The notes under the pieces: model-generated
Databases searched by the model: none
The model's input: the letters and a program-made list of their open reading frames with translations, nothing else
Told to the model about the DNA's origin: nothing
Made by a program: the position numbers and the translations under genes
Shown here: in pieces, positions 51,281 to 61,321 of the stretch
Layout of the letters: each line of letters opens with the position of its first letter
Position numbering within the stretch: position 1 is the first letter of the stretch
Origin: Vicingaceae bacterium
GTDB lineage: Bacteria; Bacteroidota; Bacteroidia; Flavobacteriales_E; Vicingaceae
Assembly (NCBI GenBank): GCA_028245195.1
Contig: JAOKCF010000008.1
Location: 31,993 to 95,992 of the forward strand
Direction of reading: 5' to 3'
DNA length: 64,000 nt

Positions 51281-53032
51281 CTATTTGCGTTGCTTTTGTG
51301 ATAAAAACAGTTCGTCTAGCTGTTCTTTGCTAACTGGAGCGGGTGCGTCAATCATAACGTCTCTTCCGCTGTTGTTTTTTGGAAAAGCAATGTAATCTCG
51401 AATGGAGTCAGACCCTCCAAAAAGTGCACACATTCTGTCAAATCCTAGGGCAATTCCACCGTGCGGAGGTGCACCGTATTCAAACGCATCCATGAGGAAT
51501 CCAAACTGGGCCTTTGCCTCTTCTACCGTAAAACCTAATAGGCTTAGCATTTTTTCTTGCGTGGATCTGTCGTGAATTCGAATGGAACCACCGCCAACTT
51601 CCACACCATTTATTACCATGTCGTATGCATTTGCTCGAACCTCACCAGGAGCTGATTCTAGTTTATCCAAGTCTTCTAATTTTGGAGAGGTAAAAGGATG
51701 ATGCATTGCATGGAATCTTTTTGTCTCCTCGTCCCATTCCAATAAAGGAAAATCCGTTACCCAAAGTGGAGCAAAAGCCTTTTTGTCTCTTAATCCTAAT
51801 TCTGCTCCTAAGTGCAGTCTTAGCTCGCTCATGGCAGAACGACTTTGATCAACATTTCCGGAAATAATTAAAATAAGGTCGCCACTCTTAGCTCCTACTT
51901 GTTCGGCCCAAGCTTGCTTTTGTTCTTCGGTATAAAATTTATCTACAGATGATTTGATGCTACCATCTTCATTCATTTTAGCGTACACCAAGCCTTTGGC
52001 ACCAACTTGAGGTCTTTTTACAAAGTCGGTTAAAGCATCAAGTTGCTTTCTGGTGTAGCTTGCACAACCTTTGGCGCAAATTCCAACCACCAGCTTTGCT
52101 TCGTCAAAAACTTGGAAGCCTAAGTTTTGAGTTACCTCATTCAGTTCGTGAAACTCCATTCCAAAACGAATATCCGGTTTGTCGGAACCATAACGTTGCA
52201 TCGCTTCAGCATAGTCCATCCTTGGGAAATCTTTCAATTCAATTCCCTTTACCGTTTTGAAAAGGTAGCGCGTCATGTGTTCGAAAGTACTTAGGATATC
52301 TTCTTGCTCTACAAAAGTCATTTCACAGTCAATTTGTGTGAATTCCGGCTGACGGTCTGCTCTTAAGTCTTCATCCCTAAAACACTTCACAATTTGAAAG
52401 TATCGGTCAAATCCAGATACCATTAACAATTGCTTAAATGTCTGTGGCGATTGTGGAAGCGCGTAAAACTGACCTTCATTCATTCGGGACGGAACAATGA
52501 AATCACGAGCACCTTCAGGAGTAGACTTGATCAATACCGGAGTTTCAACTTCAATAAAATCGGCACCATCTAGATAGTTTCTTACCTCCTTCGCCAACTT
52601 ACTTCTAAGGAAAAGTTTTTCCTGAACTGGATTTCGTCGTAAATCTAAATAACGGTATTTCATTCTTAATTCTTCTCCGCCGTCGGTTTCATTTTCAATG
52701 GTAAATGGAGGAGTCTTAGAAGCATTTAAAACGGTCAACTTCGTTACATTAATTTCTACATCTCCGGTAGGAATATTCTCGTTTTTGTTACTTCTCTCAA
52801 TAACTACCCCCTCAACTTGAATTACAAACTCTCTCCCTAATTTTCTTGCTTCTTCGCAAAGATCAGCGTTTACTTCAAGGTTAAATGCAAGTTGAGTAAT
52901 CCCATAGCGATCTCTCAAGTCAATGAACGTCATTCCGCCAAACTCTCTAGATTTTTGAACCCAGCCCGATAATTTTACTGTATCGTTAAGATTTTCAATG
53001 CGTAATTCTCCGCAGTTGTGTGTTCTAAACAT
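51281..53032 (-). CDS. aspS: Aspartyl-tRNA synthetase
   Basis: This 583-residue class II synthetase has an N-terminal OB-fold anticodon domain ([26 protein letters not shown]), motif 2 [21 protein letters not shown], a bacterial GAD insertion, and motif 3 [10 protein letters not shown]. Length and insertion match the bacterial type. It is upstream of yicC, gmk and nadD on the minus strand. No separate glutamine/asparagine amidotransferase gene is in view, so whether it is discriminating cannot be told. Confidence 0.95.
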   Translation of the reverse strand: MFRTHNCGELRIENLNDTVKLSGWVQKSREFGGMTFIDLRDRYGITQLAFNLEVNADLCEEARKLGREFVIQVEGVVIERSNKNENIPTGDVEINVTKLTVLNASKTPPFTIENETDGGEELRMKYRYLDLRRNPVQEKLFLRSKLAKEVRNYLDGADFIEVETPVLIKSTPEGARDFIVPSRMNEGQFYALPQSPQTFKQLLMVSGFDRYFQIVKCFRDEDLRADRQPEFTQIDCEMTFVEQEDILSTFEHMTRYLFKTVKGIELKDFPRMDYAEAMQRYGSDKPDIRFGMEFHELNEVTQNLGFQVFDEAKLVVGICAKGCASYTRKQLDALTDFVKRPQVGAKGLVYAKMNEDGSIKSSVDKFYTEEQKQAWAEQVGAKSGDLILIISGNVDQSRSAMSELRLHLGAELGLRDKKAFAPLWVTDFPLLEWDEETKRFHAMHHPFTSPKLEDLDKLESAPGEVRANAYDMVINGVEVGGGSIRIHDRSTQEKMLSLLGFTVEEAKAQFGFLMDAFEYGAPPHGGIALGFDRMCALFGGSDSIRDYIAFPKNNSGRDVMIDAPAPVSKEQLDELFLSQKQRK

Positions 53033-53123
53033 GCTCTAATTATTTTGTGCGAAATTAACGAAGTCAATGCTAACAGCCGTAGCTGACAGGATGATGATTG
53101 GCAAGGGATATAAAAACGCAGTA

Positions 53124-53178
53124 CTTCATCGTTTTATCAACTTATTCGCTTTATGGCCTGTCAGTTCTTCATCGTTTT
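53124..53178 (+). repeat. 12-bp direct repeat upstream of tadA
   Basis: CTTCATCGTTTT occurs at 53124-53135 and again at 53167-53178, 43 bases apart start to start. An 8-bp inverted pair, CTGACAGG (53083-53090) and CCTGTCAG (53157-53164), surrounds the first copy. The function is unknown; it may be an operator or chance. Confidence 0.3.
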
Positions 53179-53211
53179 CTAATTTCACATTTCAAATTCA
53201 ATCTGTAAAAT

Positions 53212-53661
53212 ATGATTCAACCTTTCGACGATAACTATTTTATGAAGCAAGCCTTAAACGAGGCGAACCTGGCATTTGATAAAGATGAGATTCCAATCGG
53301 GGCAATTGTTGTGCATGATTTTAAGATTATTGCAAGAGCACATAACTTAACTGAAACTTTGAATGACGTAACAGCGCACGCAGAAATGCAAGCTTTTACT
53401 GCAGCTGCTGATTTTTTGGGAGGGAAATATTTAAAAGAATGCACATTGTACGTTACATTGGAGCCATGTGTGATGTGCGCAGGAGCATCGTATTGGACAC
53501 AATTGAAGAGAATAGTTTATGGCGCAAATGACGAAAGGCCTCGTCAACAAGCTATCGATAAGACGGCTTTGTTTCATCCAAAAACAGGAGTAGTTAGCGG
53601 AATAATGGCAGAAGATTGTAAAGACTTGTTGCGGTTATTTTTTGAAGAGAAGCGAAAGTGA
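53212..53661 (+). CDS. tadA: tRNA adenosine deaminase (TadA) / nucleoside deaminase
   Basis: This 149-residue zinc deaminase has HAEMQ (His56, catalytic Glu58) and PCVMCAGA (Cys86 and Cys89), the CDA-fold zinc ligands. The ends YGANDERPRQQ and IMAEDCKDLLRLFFEEKRK are typical of TadA, which makes inosine at the wobble base of tRNA-Arg. Only two bases separate its stop from the converging SPOR gene. Confidence 0.92.
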   Translation: MIQPFDDNYFMKQALNEANLAFDKDEIPIGAIVVHDFKIIARAHNLTETLNDVTAHAEMQAFTAAADFLGGKYLKECTLYVTLEPCVMCAGASYWTQLKRIVYGANDERPRQQAIDKTALFHPKTGVVSGIMAEDCKDLLRLFFEEKRK

Positions 53662-53663
53662 GC

Positions 53664-54137
53664 TTATTTTTTTACGTTCGGGTCAACTTCACATTTCACT
53701 AAGAAAGCGTTTGGGAAAGTCTGTTGAATTAATAAGAGTTGCTTATTTGCCTGCAATCGGTCTAATAAATCACCCACCCTTACTTTAAAATTAGGTGCTT
53801 GGTATACCAAATAACTTTTAATATCTGGGAAGCTTTTCAGAAATTCAGATTTTGCCTGAATTGCATCTAGCTTATTGTTAGAGCTTGAAAAAATTTGAAT
53901 GCGATAACCTTTGTATTTCTTATTTTCTAGGTAATCTTCTATCAATAAGTCAATTTTTTCGTCTTTATTTTCCACTAGTCCATTCACTTTTGGTGCCGAA
54001 TCTGTAATTGCAGTTTGGCTTAAAGAATCGAATCGAACATGAGCTTCTTTAATCTTTCTTGGAAAAGGCTTAAGACTATCTTGAGCGTTTAAACTGAAGC
54101 AAGAAAATATTATTGATAATGCAAAAAGAAACTTCAT
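53664..54137 (-). CDS. SPOR-domain exported protein
   Basis: This 157-residue protein has a signal (MKFLFALSIIFSCFSLNAQ). Most of the second half is a SPOR domain (about residues 77-152): GYRIQIFSSSNNKLDAIQAKSEFLKSFPDIKSYLVYQAPNFKVRVGDLLDRLQANKQLLLIQQTFPNAFLV. SPOR domains bind denuded peptidoglycan, so a role in cell-wall association or division is likely. It stands alone, convergent with tadA and divergent from the act operon. Confidence 0.85.
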   Translation of the reverse strand: MKFLFALSIIFSCFSLNAQDSLKPFPRKIKEAHVRFDSLSQTAITDSAPKVNGLVENKDEKIDLLIEDYLENKKYKGYRIQIFSSSNNKLDAIQAKSEFLKSFPDIKSYLVYQAPNFKVRVGDLLDRLQANKQLLLIQQTFPNAFLVKCEVDPNVKK

Positions 54138-54288
54138 TAACCTTTATTTTTTAACAAAGATAACTAAGTTCGAGCCAAATGGGCTTTCTGGATTTTAACA
54201 ATTGTTAAGAATGATTTAGAACGATTCTAAATTAGCAAGTACTGCTTTAATTTTCTGCGATTAACATGGCAACAATGAGACTTGTGGT

Positions 54289-54296
54289 TAAATTTG
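54289..54296 (+). promoter_or_regulatory. TAnnTTTG -7 element upstream of the act operon
   Basis: TAAATTTG matches the -7 consensus 63 bases before the actA start. No good -33 box is seen, so confidence is moderate. It is the only strong match in the intergenic region 54138-54359. Confidence 0.4.
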
Positions 54297-54359
54297 CGAT
54301 TGGTAAAAAATGGGTTTACCTCAAAACGGTTTAATAAGATAAAACCTAATTAACAAAAT

Positions 54360-55616
54360 ATGAACGTAATATCATTCAAAAAGCCAACCAATATTTTTCT
54401 TGGTCTGTTTTCTTTTTTGTTAGCAATGAGTTTGTCATCAACGACACTGCAAGCGCAAGAGGATGGAGAAAAACTATTTAAAAGCTACTGTGCTTCATGT
54501 CATAGTCCCGGCGCAAATCAATTGGTTGGTCCAGGTTTAGCAGGCGTTTACGACAAGTATGAGCGGGAGTGGTTGTACAAGTGGATTAAAAATTCAAGTG
54601 CTTTAATTGCAACAGGAGATGCTCAGGCTATCTCAGTTTACGAGCAGTACAATAAAGTTATCATGCCTGCTCAGCCGGTAACCAATGTTCAGATTGATGC
54701 AATTTTGGATTACTTAAAAGTGTATGCGGAAGCGGCGCCTGTTGTTGCAGTTGTTGTTCCGCCAACTGTTGTTGTCGAAGATGAAGGGATGTCAGGTTAC
54801 GCCATTGCGGGAATTGTAGTCTTGTTTTTAATTTTAATTATTTTACTTAGAAAAGTGCAGTACATCTTTACCGCTGCGAAAGCAAGAGAAGCAGGTGAAG
54901 ATATGCCTGAGGAAACTACTATGACTCAAGCGTTAGGGTTGACAATTTCTCAAAACAAAACAATTTTTGCTTTAATGGGAATTGTTTGTTTGGCGCTTTT
55001 CGCCAAAGGTGGATGGGACTCTGCTTTTGGAGTGGGAGTTTACCAAGGATATGAGCCGGAACAACCTATCAAGTTTTCCCATGAATTGCATGCAGGTACA
55101 AACGGAATTGATTGTAACTATTGTCACAATAGTGCCTCCTATTCTAAGTCAGCAGGAATACCTTCTCCAAATTTATGTATGAACTGTCACACCTATATTC
55201 AAGAAGGGCCGCAGTACGGTAAAGAAGAAATAGGTAAAATTTACGCAGCCTTAGATTTTGATCCTGTTACTAAAACATATGGTCCAAATCAAAAGCCAAT
55301 TAAGTGGGTGAAAGTTCACAATTTACCTGACCACGTTTATTTTAACCACTCTCAACACGTTGCTATTGGTAAAATTGCTTGTGAAAAGTGTCATGGTCCT
55401 GTCGAAACATACACAGTTGGTAAGCAGTATGCGGAGTTAACAATGGGATGGTGTATTAATTGCCATAGAGAAACAAAAGTTCAAATGGCCGATAACGGTT
55501 ATTACGATGAAATTCACAATAGACTTCCTGAAGAGTTGAAAAAGCAATATTTAGAAGACGGTACAATTACCGTTTCTGAATTGGGAGGTATTGAGTGTGC
55601 AAAATGTCATTATTAA
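54360..55616 (+). CDS. actA: ActA: cytochrome c domain fused to pentaheme subunit of alternative complex III
   Basis: This 418-residue protein has a signal peptide and a first monoheme domain (CASCH, Cys44-His48). A Pro/Val-rich linker and a transmembrane helix (about residues 146-163) follow, then a periplasmic multi-heme part with CNYCH (252), CMNCH (273), CEKCH (341), CINCH (365) and CAKCH (413). That is six CxxCH sites in all. ActA of alternative complex III is normally the pentaheme subunit; the monoheme domain at the N-terminus is an extra module. The complex oxidises menaquinol and passes electrons to the cytochrome oxidase. ActB follows after 27 bases. Confidence 0.9.
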   Translation: MNVISFKKPTNIFLGLFSFLLAMSLSSTTLQAQEDGEKLFKSYCASCHSPGANQLVGPGLAGVYDKYEREWLYKWIKNSSALIATGDAQAISVYEQYNKVIMPAQPVTNVQIDAILDYLKVYAEAAPVVAVVVPPTVVVEDEGMSGYAIAGIVVLFLILIILLRKVQYIFTAAKAREAGEDMPEETTMTQALGLTISQNKTIFALMGIVCLALFAKGGWDSAFGVGVYQGYEPEQPIKFSHELHAGTNGIDCNYCHNSASYSKSAGIPSPNLCMNCHTYIQEGPQYGKEEIGKIYAALDFDPVTKTYGPNQKPIKWVKVHNLPDHVYFNHSQHVAIGKIACEKCHGPVETYTVGKQYAELTMGWCINCHRETKVQMADNGYYDEIHNRLPEELKKQYLEDGTITVSELGGIECAKCHY

Positions 55617-55643
55617 GATTTACCAAGAAGCAGTATAAAGCTT

Positions 55644-58600
55644 ATGTCAAATAATAAAAAATATTGGAAAGGAGTTGAGGAGTTAAATGACTCGACAGCT
55701 TTTCAAAAGGTAAAATCACAAGAATTCAACGAATACTTACCTGCGGAGGATTTCTTAGGGGATGAGGGGTTGTTGGAGAATTCAAATACATCTAGAAGAG
55801 ATTTCTTGAAGTATCTTGGGTTTGGAGTAACAGCTGCTTCTTTAGCGGCCTGTGAAGCACCAGTAAACAAGGTTATACCTCACGTAATTAAAGGAGATAA
55901 AACGAACCCAGGTGTTGCAAATTATTTCGCAACAAATTATTCTGACGGATTCGATTATTGTGATATTGTTGTTAAAACAAGAGAAGGTCGCCCAATTAAA
56001 ATTGAAGGGAATAAAAAGTCACCTTTAACTGTTGGAGCGATCAATGCAAGAGTAAATTCTTCGGTCTTATCATTGTATGATGAGAAAAGATATAGAGCGC
56101 CGCAAATTGGAGGAGAGCCAACAACTTGGCCTAAATTTAACAGTACCGTTAAAAAACAACTTGCTGAAGTATTGGCAAAAGGTGGCAAGGTTCGTATCTT
56201 AACAAATACCATAACAAGTCCTTCAACTAAAAAGCTGGTAGGTGAATTTGTTGCAGCTAATCCTTCATCAGATATCAAGCATGTTTCATACGATGCAGTC
56301 TCTGCAAGTGGAATGCTAGAAGCAAATAATGAGACTTTCGGAGTTGCTGCTCTTCCTACGTATAATCTATCTAAAGCTAAATCAATTGTTAGTATTGGTG
56401 CGGATTTTATGAACAGCTTCCCATCTTCACTTGAGTTAACTTCGCAATATGCTAAAGGTAGAAAACCTGAAAATGGTTGGATGTCAAAGCATTTTCAATT
56501 TGAAGCATCACTTTCATTAAGTGGTTCAAATGCGGATGTTAGAATGCCGATGAAGCCATCTGAGTATGGAAAGACAGTTGTAGCTATTTATAATTATTTG
56601 AATGATAATAAAACGGGAGCCGCACCAAAAGTAAAAATGGCTGTAGAGCATTTGATGGCTAATAAAGGAGAGTCGATTGTTCTTTGTGGTTCAAATGATA
56701 AAAACATTCAAAATATAGTAATTGCCATTAACGAAATGTTAGGCAATTATGGTAAAACAATCAACATTGATAAACCATCGTTCCAAAGACAAGGAGTGGA
56801 TGCTGATGTTGCAGGTTTAGTAAAAGAATTAAAAGGAGGATCAGTAGATGTATTAATCATCGACGGAGCAAATCCTGTTTACAACATGCCATCTGAAATG
56901 GACTTTAAAGGGGCCATGAGCAAAGCAAAAACATCTATTGTTTTTGCAAGTAGACCCAATGAAACGTCAGTTGAAGCTAAAATGGTAGGTGCTGCGGCAC
57001 ACTATTTAGAGTCATGGAATGACGCGAATGCAGTTGCAGGACATTATTCGATAACACAACCTTCTATTAGCTCACTTTTTGATACAAAGCAATTTCAAGA
57101 TTGTTTGATCTCTTGGATGGGGATGGATGGTAATTACTATAACTATATTAAAGCTACTTGGAGTGCAGTTGCTTTTCCAATGCAATCGAAAACTTTATCA
57201 TTTGAAGATTTTTGGAACAAAACGTTGGAAGCAGGTTATTTTAGCGCAAAAACTTCTGAAACCGTTTCTGCAACTTTTACAGATAAAGCATCTTCAGCTA
57301 TAACTGCAATTGCAAAAATAAAGTCATCAGATTTAGAAATAGAGTTTTACTCTAAAGTAGGAATTGGAAATGGTAATCAATCACACAATCCTTGGTTGCA
57401 AGAGCTTCCAGATCCAATCTCAAAAATCACTTGGGACAACTATATCGCAATGAACCCTGCGGAGGCAAGGGAGAATGGATTTGCAACTGAATATGGTGAG
57501 CAAAAGGATGCCGATACAATTAACATTACAATAAACGGTGTTACATTCGAGAACATTCCTGTTGTTGCTCAGCCGGGCCAAGCTCCGGGAACACTTTCAG
57601 TTGCTTTAGGCTATGGCCAAACAATAGGCAAGAGCAATGAGGTAATTGGTTTTAATGCTTATTCAGCAATGAAAGGCATGCAAAATTATTCAACTGATGT
57701 TTCAATGGAAGCGGCAGGGGATAAATACCAAATTGCAACAACACAAACTCACCAAACAGTAATGGGAAGAACTTCTGTTGTTCGCGAAACAACATTAGAT
57801 GTTTTCCAAACTGGAGTAAAAGACGATTTTAATCCAGCTCATATGTTGGCTACTCATGAAGGGCCAATAAACATTAATGATGTTGATCTATGGGCAGCTC
57901 ATCCGGTTGCTACTGCAGGACACCATTGGGGTATGAGTATCGACTTAAATTCATGTATTGGTTGTGGTTCTTGTGTTACTTCTTGTAATTCTGAGAATAA
58001 CGTACCGGTAGTGGGGAAAGATGAAATTCGTCGTGCTAGAGAAATGCACTGGATGCGAATAGATCGCTATTTTAGTTCAAGTCCAGAATCTGTAGAAGAC
58101 AGGAATTTCGGTGAAATGGAGAGCCCAGAGGATAATCCTCAGGTAGTTCACCAACCTATGATGTGTCAGCATTGTAATCATGCTCCATGTGAAACCGTTT
58201 GTCCTGTTGCGGCAACTACTCATAGTAATGAAGGGTTAAACCAAATGACGTATAACAGATGTATTGGTACAAGATATTGTGCGAATAACTGTCCTTATAA
58301 GGTAAGACGTTTTAACTGGTTTAATTACATGGGCTATGATAAATTCGCAGACTTAAATCCAGCTCAAGATGACTTAGGAAGAATGGTGTTAAATCCAGAC
58401 GTTACGGTTAGAGCGAGAGGTGTAATGGAGAAATGTAGTCTTTGTGTTCAACGAATTCAAACTGGAAAGTTAGACGCTAAAAAAGAATCAAGACCTGTTA
58501 TGGATGGTGACATCGAAACGGCTTGTTCTTCAGCTTGCCCTACGAATGCGATCACTTTCGGAGATTACAACGACAAATCAAGTAAAGTACTAGCAGCTTC

Positions 58601-58700
58601 ACAAGGTAACCGAGCATATAGAGTTATTGAAGAAGTTGGAACACAATCAAACGTATATTACCAGACTAAGGTGAGAAACGTAGAACCAAATATTGCTTAA
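55644..58700 (+). CDS. actB: ActB: molybdopterin-like and iron-sulfur subunit of alternative complex III
   Basis: This 1018-residue subunit has a twin-arginine-like signal segment (SRRDFLKYLGFG, residues 50-61) near the N-terminus. A large molybdopterin-oxidoreductase-like domain (about 80-700) lacks a clear cofactor role. A C-terminal ferredoxin-like part carries four cysteine clusters (CIGCGSCVTSC, CQHCNHAPCETVC, CIGTRYCANNC and CSLCVQRI with ACSSACP), fitting three [4Fe-4S] and one [3Fe-4S] centre. It carries electrons within alternative complex III on the periplasmic side. It is followed at 11 bases by actC. Confidence 0.92.
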   Translation: MSNNKKYWKGVEELNDSTAFQKVKSQEFNEYLPAEDFLGDEGLLENSNTSRRDFLKYLGFGVTAASLAACEAPVNKVIPHVIKGDKTNPGVANYFATNYSDGFDYCDIVVKTREGRPIKIEGNKKSPLTVGAINARVNSSVLSLYDEKRYRAPQIGGEPTTWPKFNSTVKKQLAEVLAKGGKVRILTNTITSPSTKKLVGEFVAANPSSDIKHVSYDAVSASGMLEANNETFGVAALPTYNLSKAKSIVSIGADFMNSFPSSLELTSQYAKGRKPENGWMSKHFQFEASLSLSGSNADVRMPMKPSEYGKTVVAIYNYLNDNKTGAAPKVKMAVEHLMANKGESIVLCGSNDKNIQNIVIAINEMLGNYGKTINIDKPSFQRQGVDADVAGLVKELKGGSVDVLIIDGANPVYNMPSEMDFKGAMSKAKTSIVFASRPNETSVEAKMVGAAAHYLESWNDANAVAGHYSITQPSISSLFDTKQFQDCLISWMGMDGNYYNYIKATWSAVAFPMQSKTLSFEDFWNKTLEAGYFSAKTSETVSATFTDKASSAITAIAKIKSSDLEIEFYSKVGIGNGNQSHNPWLQELPDPISKITWDNYIAMNPAEARENGFATEYGEQKDADTINITINGVTFENIPVVAQPGQAPGTLSVALGYGQTIGKSNEVIGFNAYSAMKGMQNYSTDVSMEAAGDKYQIATTQTHQTVMGRTSVVRETTLDVFQTGVKDDFNPAHMLATHEGPININDVDLWAAHPVATAGHHWGMSIDLNSCIGCGSCVTSCNSENNVPVVGKDEIRRAREMHWMRIDRYFSSSPESVEDRNFGEMESPEDNPQVVHQPMMCQHCNHAPCETVCPVAATTHSNEGLNQMTYNRCIGTRYCANNCPYKVRRFNWFNYMGYDKFADLNPAQDDLGRMVLNPDVTVRARGVMEKCSLCVQRIQTGKLDAKKESRPVMDGDIETACSSACPTNAITFGDYNDKSSKVLAASQGNRAYRVIEEVGTQSNVYYQTKVRNVEPNIA

Positions 58701-58711
58701 AACAAGATAGA

Positions 58712-60097
58712 ATGCATCAAGAAGCAGCGATAAGAGAACCGTTAATACTAGGTGAGAAGTCATACAGTCAGATTACTGATGATGTGATGGCTTCCGTAGT
58801 TGGAAAAGCCAACCGTTCATGGTGGATAGCTATTGGGATTGCAGCCGTTATGGCAGCTTGGGGTATTGGCTGTATCTTATATTTAATAGGAACAGGAATC
58901 GGAACTTGGGGTTTAAATAAAACAGTAGGTTGGGCATGGGACATTACTAACTTCGTTTGGTGGGTTGGTATTGGTCACGCAGGTACATTAATATCTGCAG
59001 TGCTTCTACTTTTTAGACAGAAATGGAGAATGGCAATTAACCGTTCGGCAGAGGCAATGACCATCTTCGCTGTAATGATGGCAGCAGTATGGCCAGGTAT
59101 TCATATGGGTAGAATTTGGTTAGCATATTTTGTTTTTCCGCTACCGAATCAATTTGGATCCCTTTGGGTAAACTTTAACTCTCCTTTATTATGGGATGTA
59201 TTCGCGATTAGTACATACTTCTCTGTTTCATTGGTCTTTTGGTACATTGGATTAATTCCTGATTTTGCAACAATTAGAGATAAAGTAACCCAAGTTGTAC
59301 CTAAAAAAGTATACAGCTTATTGGCATTTGGATGGACTGGAAATGCGAAGGCTTGGAACCGATTTGAAGAGATTTCATTGGTGCTTGCAGGTTTAGCGAC
59401 TCCTCTTGTGTTCTCAGTTCACTCTATCGTATCCATGGATTTTGCTACATCGGTAATCCCTGGTTGGCATACAACTATCTTTCCTCCCTACTTTGTGTCT
59501 GGGGCGGTATTCTCAGGCTTTGCTATGGTGCAAACGCTATTGATTATCATGAGAAAAGTGATGCATTTAGAAAATTATATTACTATCAAGCACATCGAAT
59601 ACATGAACATTGTAATTATCGTTACAGGTTCTATTGTAGGGGTTGCTTATTTGACTGAATTATTTATTTCTTGGTATTCTGGTGTTGAATATGAGGCATA
59701 TGCTTTTATCAACAGAGCTACCGGACCTTATTGGTGGGCTTATTGGGCCATGATGACGTGTAACGTAGTGTCGCCCCAAGTCTTCTGGTTTAAGAAATTG
59801 AGAACGAGTATTGGCTTTACATTCTTTATGTCGATTGTAGTAAACATCGGTATGTGGTTTGAGCGTTTTGTAATTATTGTGACTTCATTGCACAGAGATT
59901 ACTTGCCTTCAAGTTGGACGATGTTCCACCCCACATTTGTTGATATTGGATGTTTTATAGGTACGATTGGAATTTTCTTTGTGTTGTTTTTATTATTCGC
60001 GAGATTCTTCCCTGTATTACCATTGAATGAATTGAAAACAATCTTGAAATCTTCAGGAGAACAGTACAAAAACCAACCAACTACTGAGGAGCATTAA
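58712..60097 (+). CDS. actC: ActC: NrfD-like membrane subunit of alternative complex III
   Basis: This 461-residue protein has about ten transmembrane helices of the NrfD/PsrC type, with TNFVWWVGIGHAGTLISAVLLLF, MAAVWPGIHMGRIWLAYFVFP, and a later PGWHTTIFPPYFVSGAVFSGFAM. These mark the quinol-binding family. It carries menaquinol oxidation and possibly proton movement in the complex. It is flanked by actB and actD with 11- and 12-base spacers, typical of the operon. Confidence 0.93.
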   Translation: MHQEAAIREPLILGEKSYSQITDDVMASVVGKANRSWWIAIGIAAVMAAWGIGCILYLIGTGIGTWGLNKTVGWAWDITNFVWWVGIGHAGTLISAVLLLFRQKWRMAINRSAEAMTIFAVMMAAVWPGIHMGRIWLAYFVFPLPNQFGSLWVNFNSPLLWDVFAISTYFSVSLVFWYIGLIPDFATIRDKVTQVVPKKVYSLLAFGWTGNAKAWNRFEEISLVLAGLATPLVFSVHSIVSMDFATSVIPGWHTTIFPPYFVSGAVFSGFAMVQTLLIIMRKVMHLENYITIKHIEYMNIVIIVTGSIVGVAYLTELFISWYSGVEYEAYAFINRATGPYWWAYWAMMTCNVVSPQVFWFKKLRTSIGFTFFMSIVVNIGMWFERFVIIVTSLHRDYLPSSWTMFHPTFVDIGCFIGTIGIFFVLFLLFARFFPVLPLNELKTILKSSGEQYKNQPTTEEH

Positions 60098-60109
60098 AAA
60101 AGATTTAAG

Positions 60110-60637
60110 ATGAAGGACAATAAAACTATATACGCAATGTATGACGACGATATGACTTTGTTAGCCGGAGCTAAGGAGTTAGTCGCAAAAGGTATTTACA
60201 TAAGAGATGTTTTCTCGCCATTTCCAATTCATGGAATAGATCCTGTAATAGGAATCAAACAAACTAGATTAGCAATTTGTGCTTTTATTTATGGTTTGGT
60301 TGGTCTTTCATTAGCTTTGGCAGGAATGTATTACTTTATGATTGTAGATTGGCCAATGAATATTGGAGGAAAGCCGAATGACTTTTTCTATCAAAACATT
60401 CCAGCTTTTGTGCCAATTTCTTTTGAGTTTACAGTATTACTTGCTGCACATGGAATGGCATTAACTTATTTTATTAGGAACTGGACATTGCCTGGTGTGA
60501 CTGCTAGAAATCCATACCCTGAAACAACTAATGATAGGTTTGTTATGGAAATTCACCCATCAGATTTTGGAATGTCGGTTGAAGATTTGACTGAAGAATT
60601 GCAGAAGACAGGGACAATTTTAATTGAAGAAAGATAA
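60110..60637 (+). CDS. actD: ActD: DUF3341 membrane subunit of alternative complex III
   Basis: This 175-residue protein has two transmembrane helices (about residues 63-83 and 102-120), with YAMYDDDMTLLAGAKELVAKG before and SPFPIHGIDPVIGIKQTRL in the loop, characteristic of DUF3341/ActD. The C-terminal HPSDFGMSVEDLTEELQKTG is a soluble tail. It has no cofactor, and it helps hold the membrane part of the complex together. Confidence 0.92.
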   Translation: MKDNKTIYAMYDDDMTLLAGAKELVAKGIYIRDVFSPFPIHGIDPVIGIKQTRLAICAFIYGLVGLSLALAGMYYFMIVDWPMNIGGKPNDFFYQNIPAFVPISFEFTVLLAAHGMALTYFIRNWTLPGVTARNPYPETTNDRFVMEIHPSDFGMSVEDLTEELQKTGTILIEER

Positions 60638-60666
60638 GCGGAACTATTATTTTGAATAGAGACAGA

Positions 60667-61287
60667 ATGAAACGAATTATCAATACAATATTTATGGCAA
60701 CTATCGGAACAATGTTCTTTGTTGCTTGTGAGGACCCTCAAAGTCCAGGAGTAGAATACATGCCTGACATGTATCGTTCTCCAGCCATCGAAACTTATGT
60801 AGATTATGAATTTCCGGATTCATCTACTGCAAGAAAGGCTCCGATTGGAGCTATTCCTAGAGGATATAAGCCTTATCCATATCCAAATACAAATGAGGGT
60901 TATGAAATGGCAGGGCAACAATTATCCAATCCTTTGAAGTTAACTGAGAAAACAATTAAAGAAGGTCAAAAATTGTACACTTCATTTTGTGCTCATTGTC
61001 ATGGGAAAAAGGGACTAGGAGAAGGTTCTATTCAGAATGCTATATACGGCGCTGTTCCCTCTTATGCAGATAACACACCAAACAGACGTGGAAACAGATC
61101 TATGAGTGAATTGTCAGAAGGGCATATTTATCACGCTATTATGTATGGCTTAAATGCGATGGGACCTCACTCAAGCTTAATTCGTGAAAGTGACAGATGG
61201 AAGATTGTAGCTTACGTGCAAACGGTTCAGGGTAAAGATCCTTTAGCTAACAAAACAGAAGAACCAATAGCAGAAATTGCTGAATAG
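60667..61287 (+). CDS. actE: ActE: monoheme cytochrome c lipoprotein of alternative complex III
   Basis: The protein has 206 residues from the ATG at 60667; the TTG five codons earlier gives a weaker N-terminus. The lipobox FVAC (Cys21) anchors it, and the mature protein has CAHCHGKKGLGEG with a later Met in the NAMGPHSS region as probable axial ligand. It is the last heme of the complex and can pass electrons to oxidase subunit II. ActF follows after 34 bases. Confidence 0.9.
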   Translation: MKRIINTIFMATIGTMFFVACEDPQSPGVEYMPDMYRSPAIETYVDYEFPDSSTARKAPIGAIPRGYKPYPYPNTNEGYEMAGQQLSNPLKLTEKTIKEGQKLYTSFCAHCHGKKGLGEGSIQNAIYGAVPSYADNTPNRRGNRSMSELSEGHIYHAIMYGLNAMGPHSSLIRESDRWKIVAYVQTVQGKDPLANKTEEPIAEIAE

Positions 61288-61321
61288 AAATTCAAACCAG
61301 AACAGACGAAAAAATTAAACG

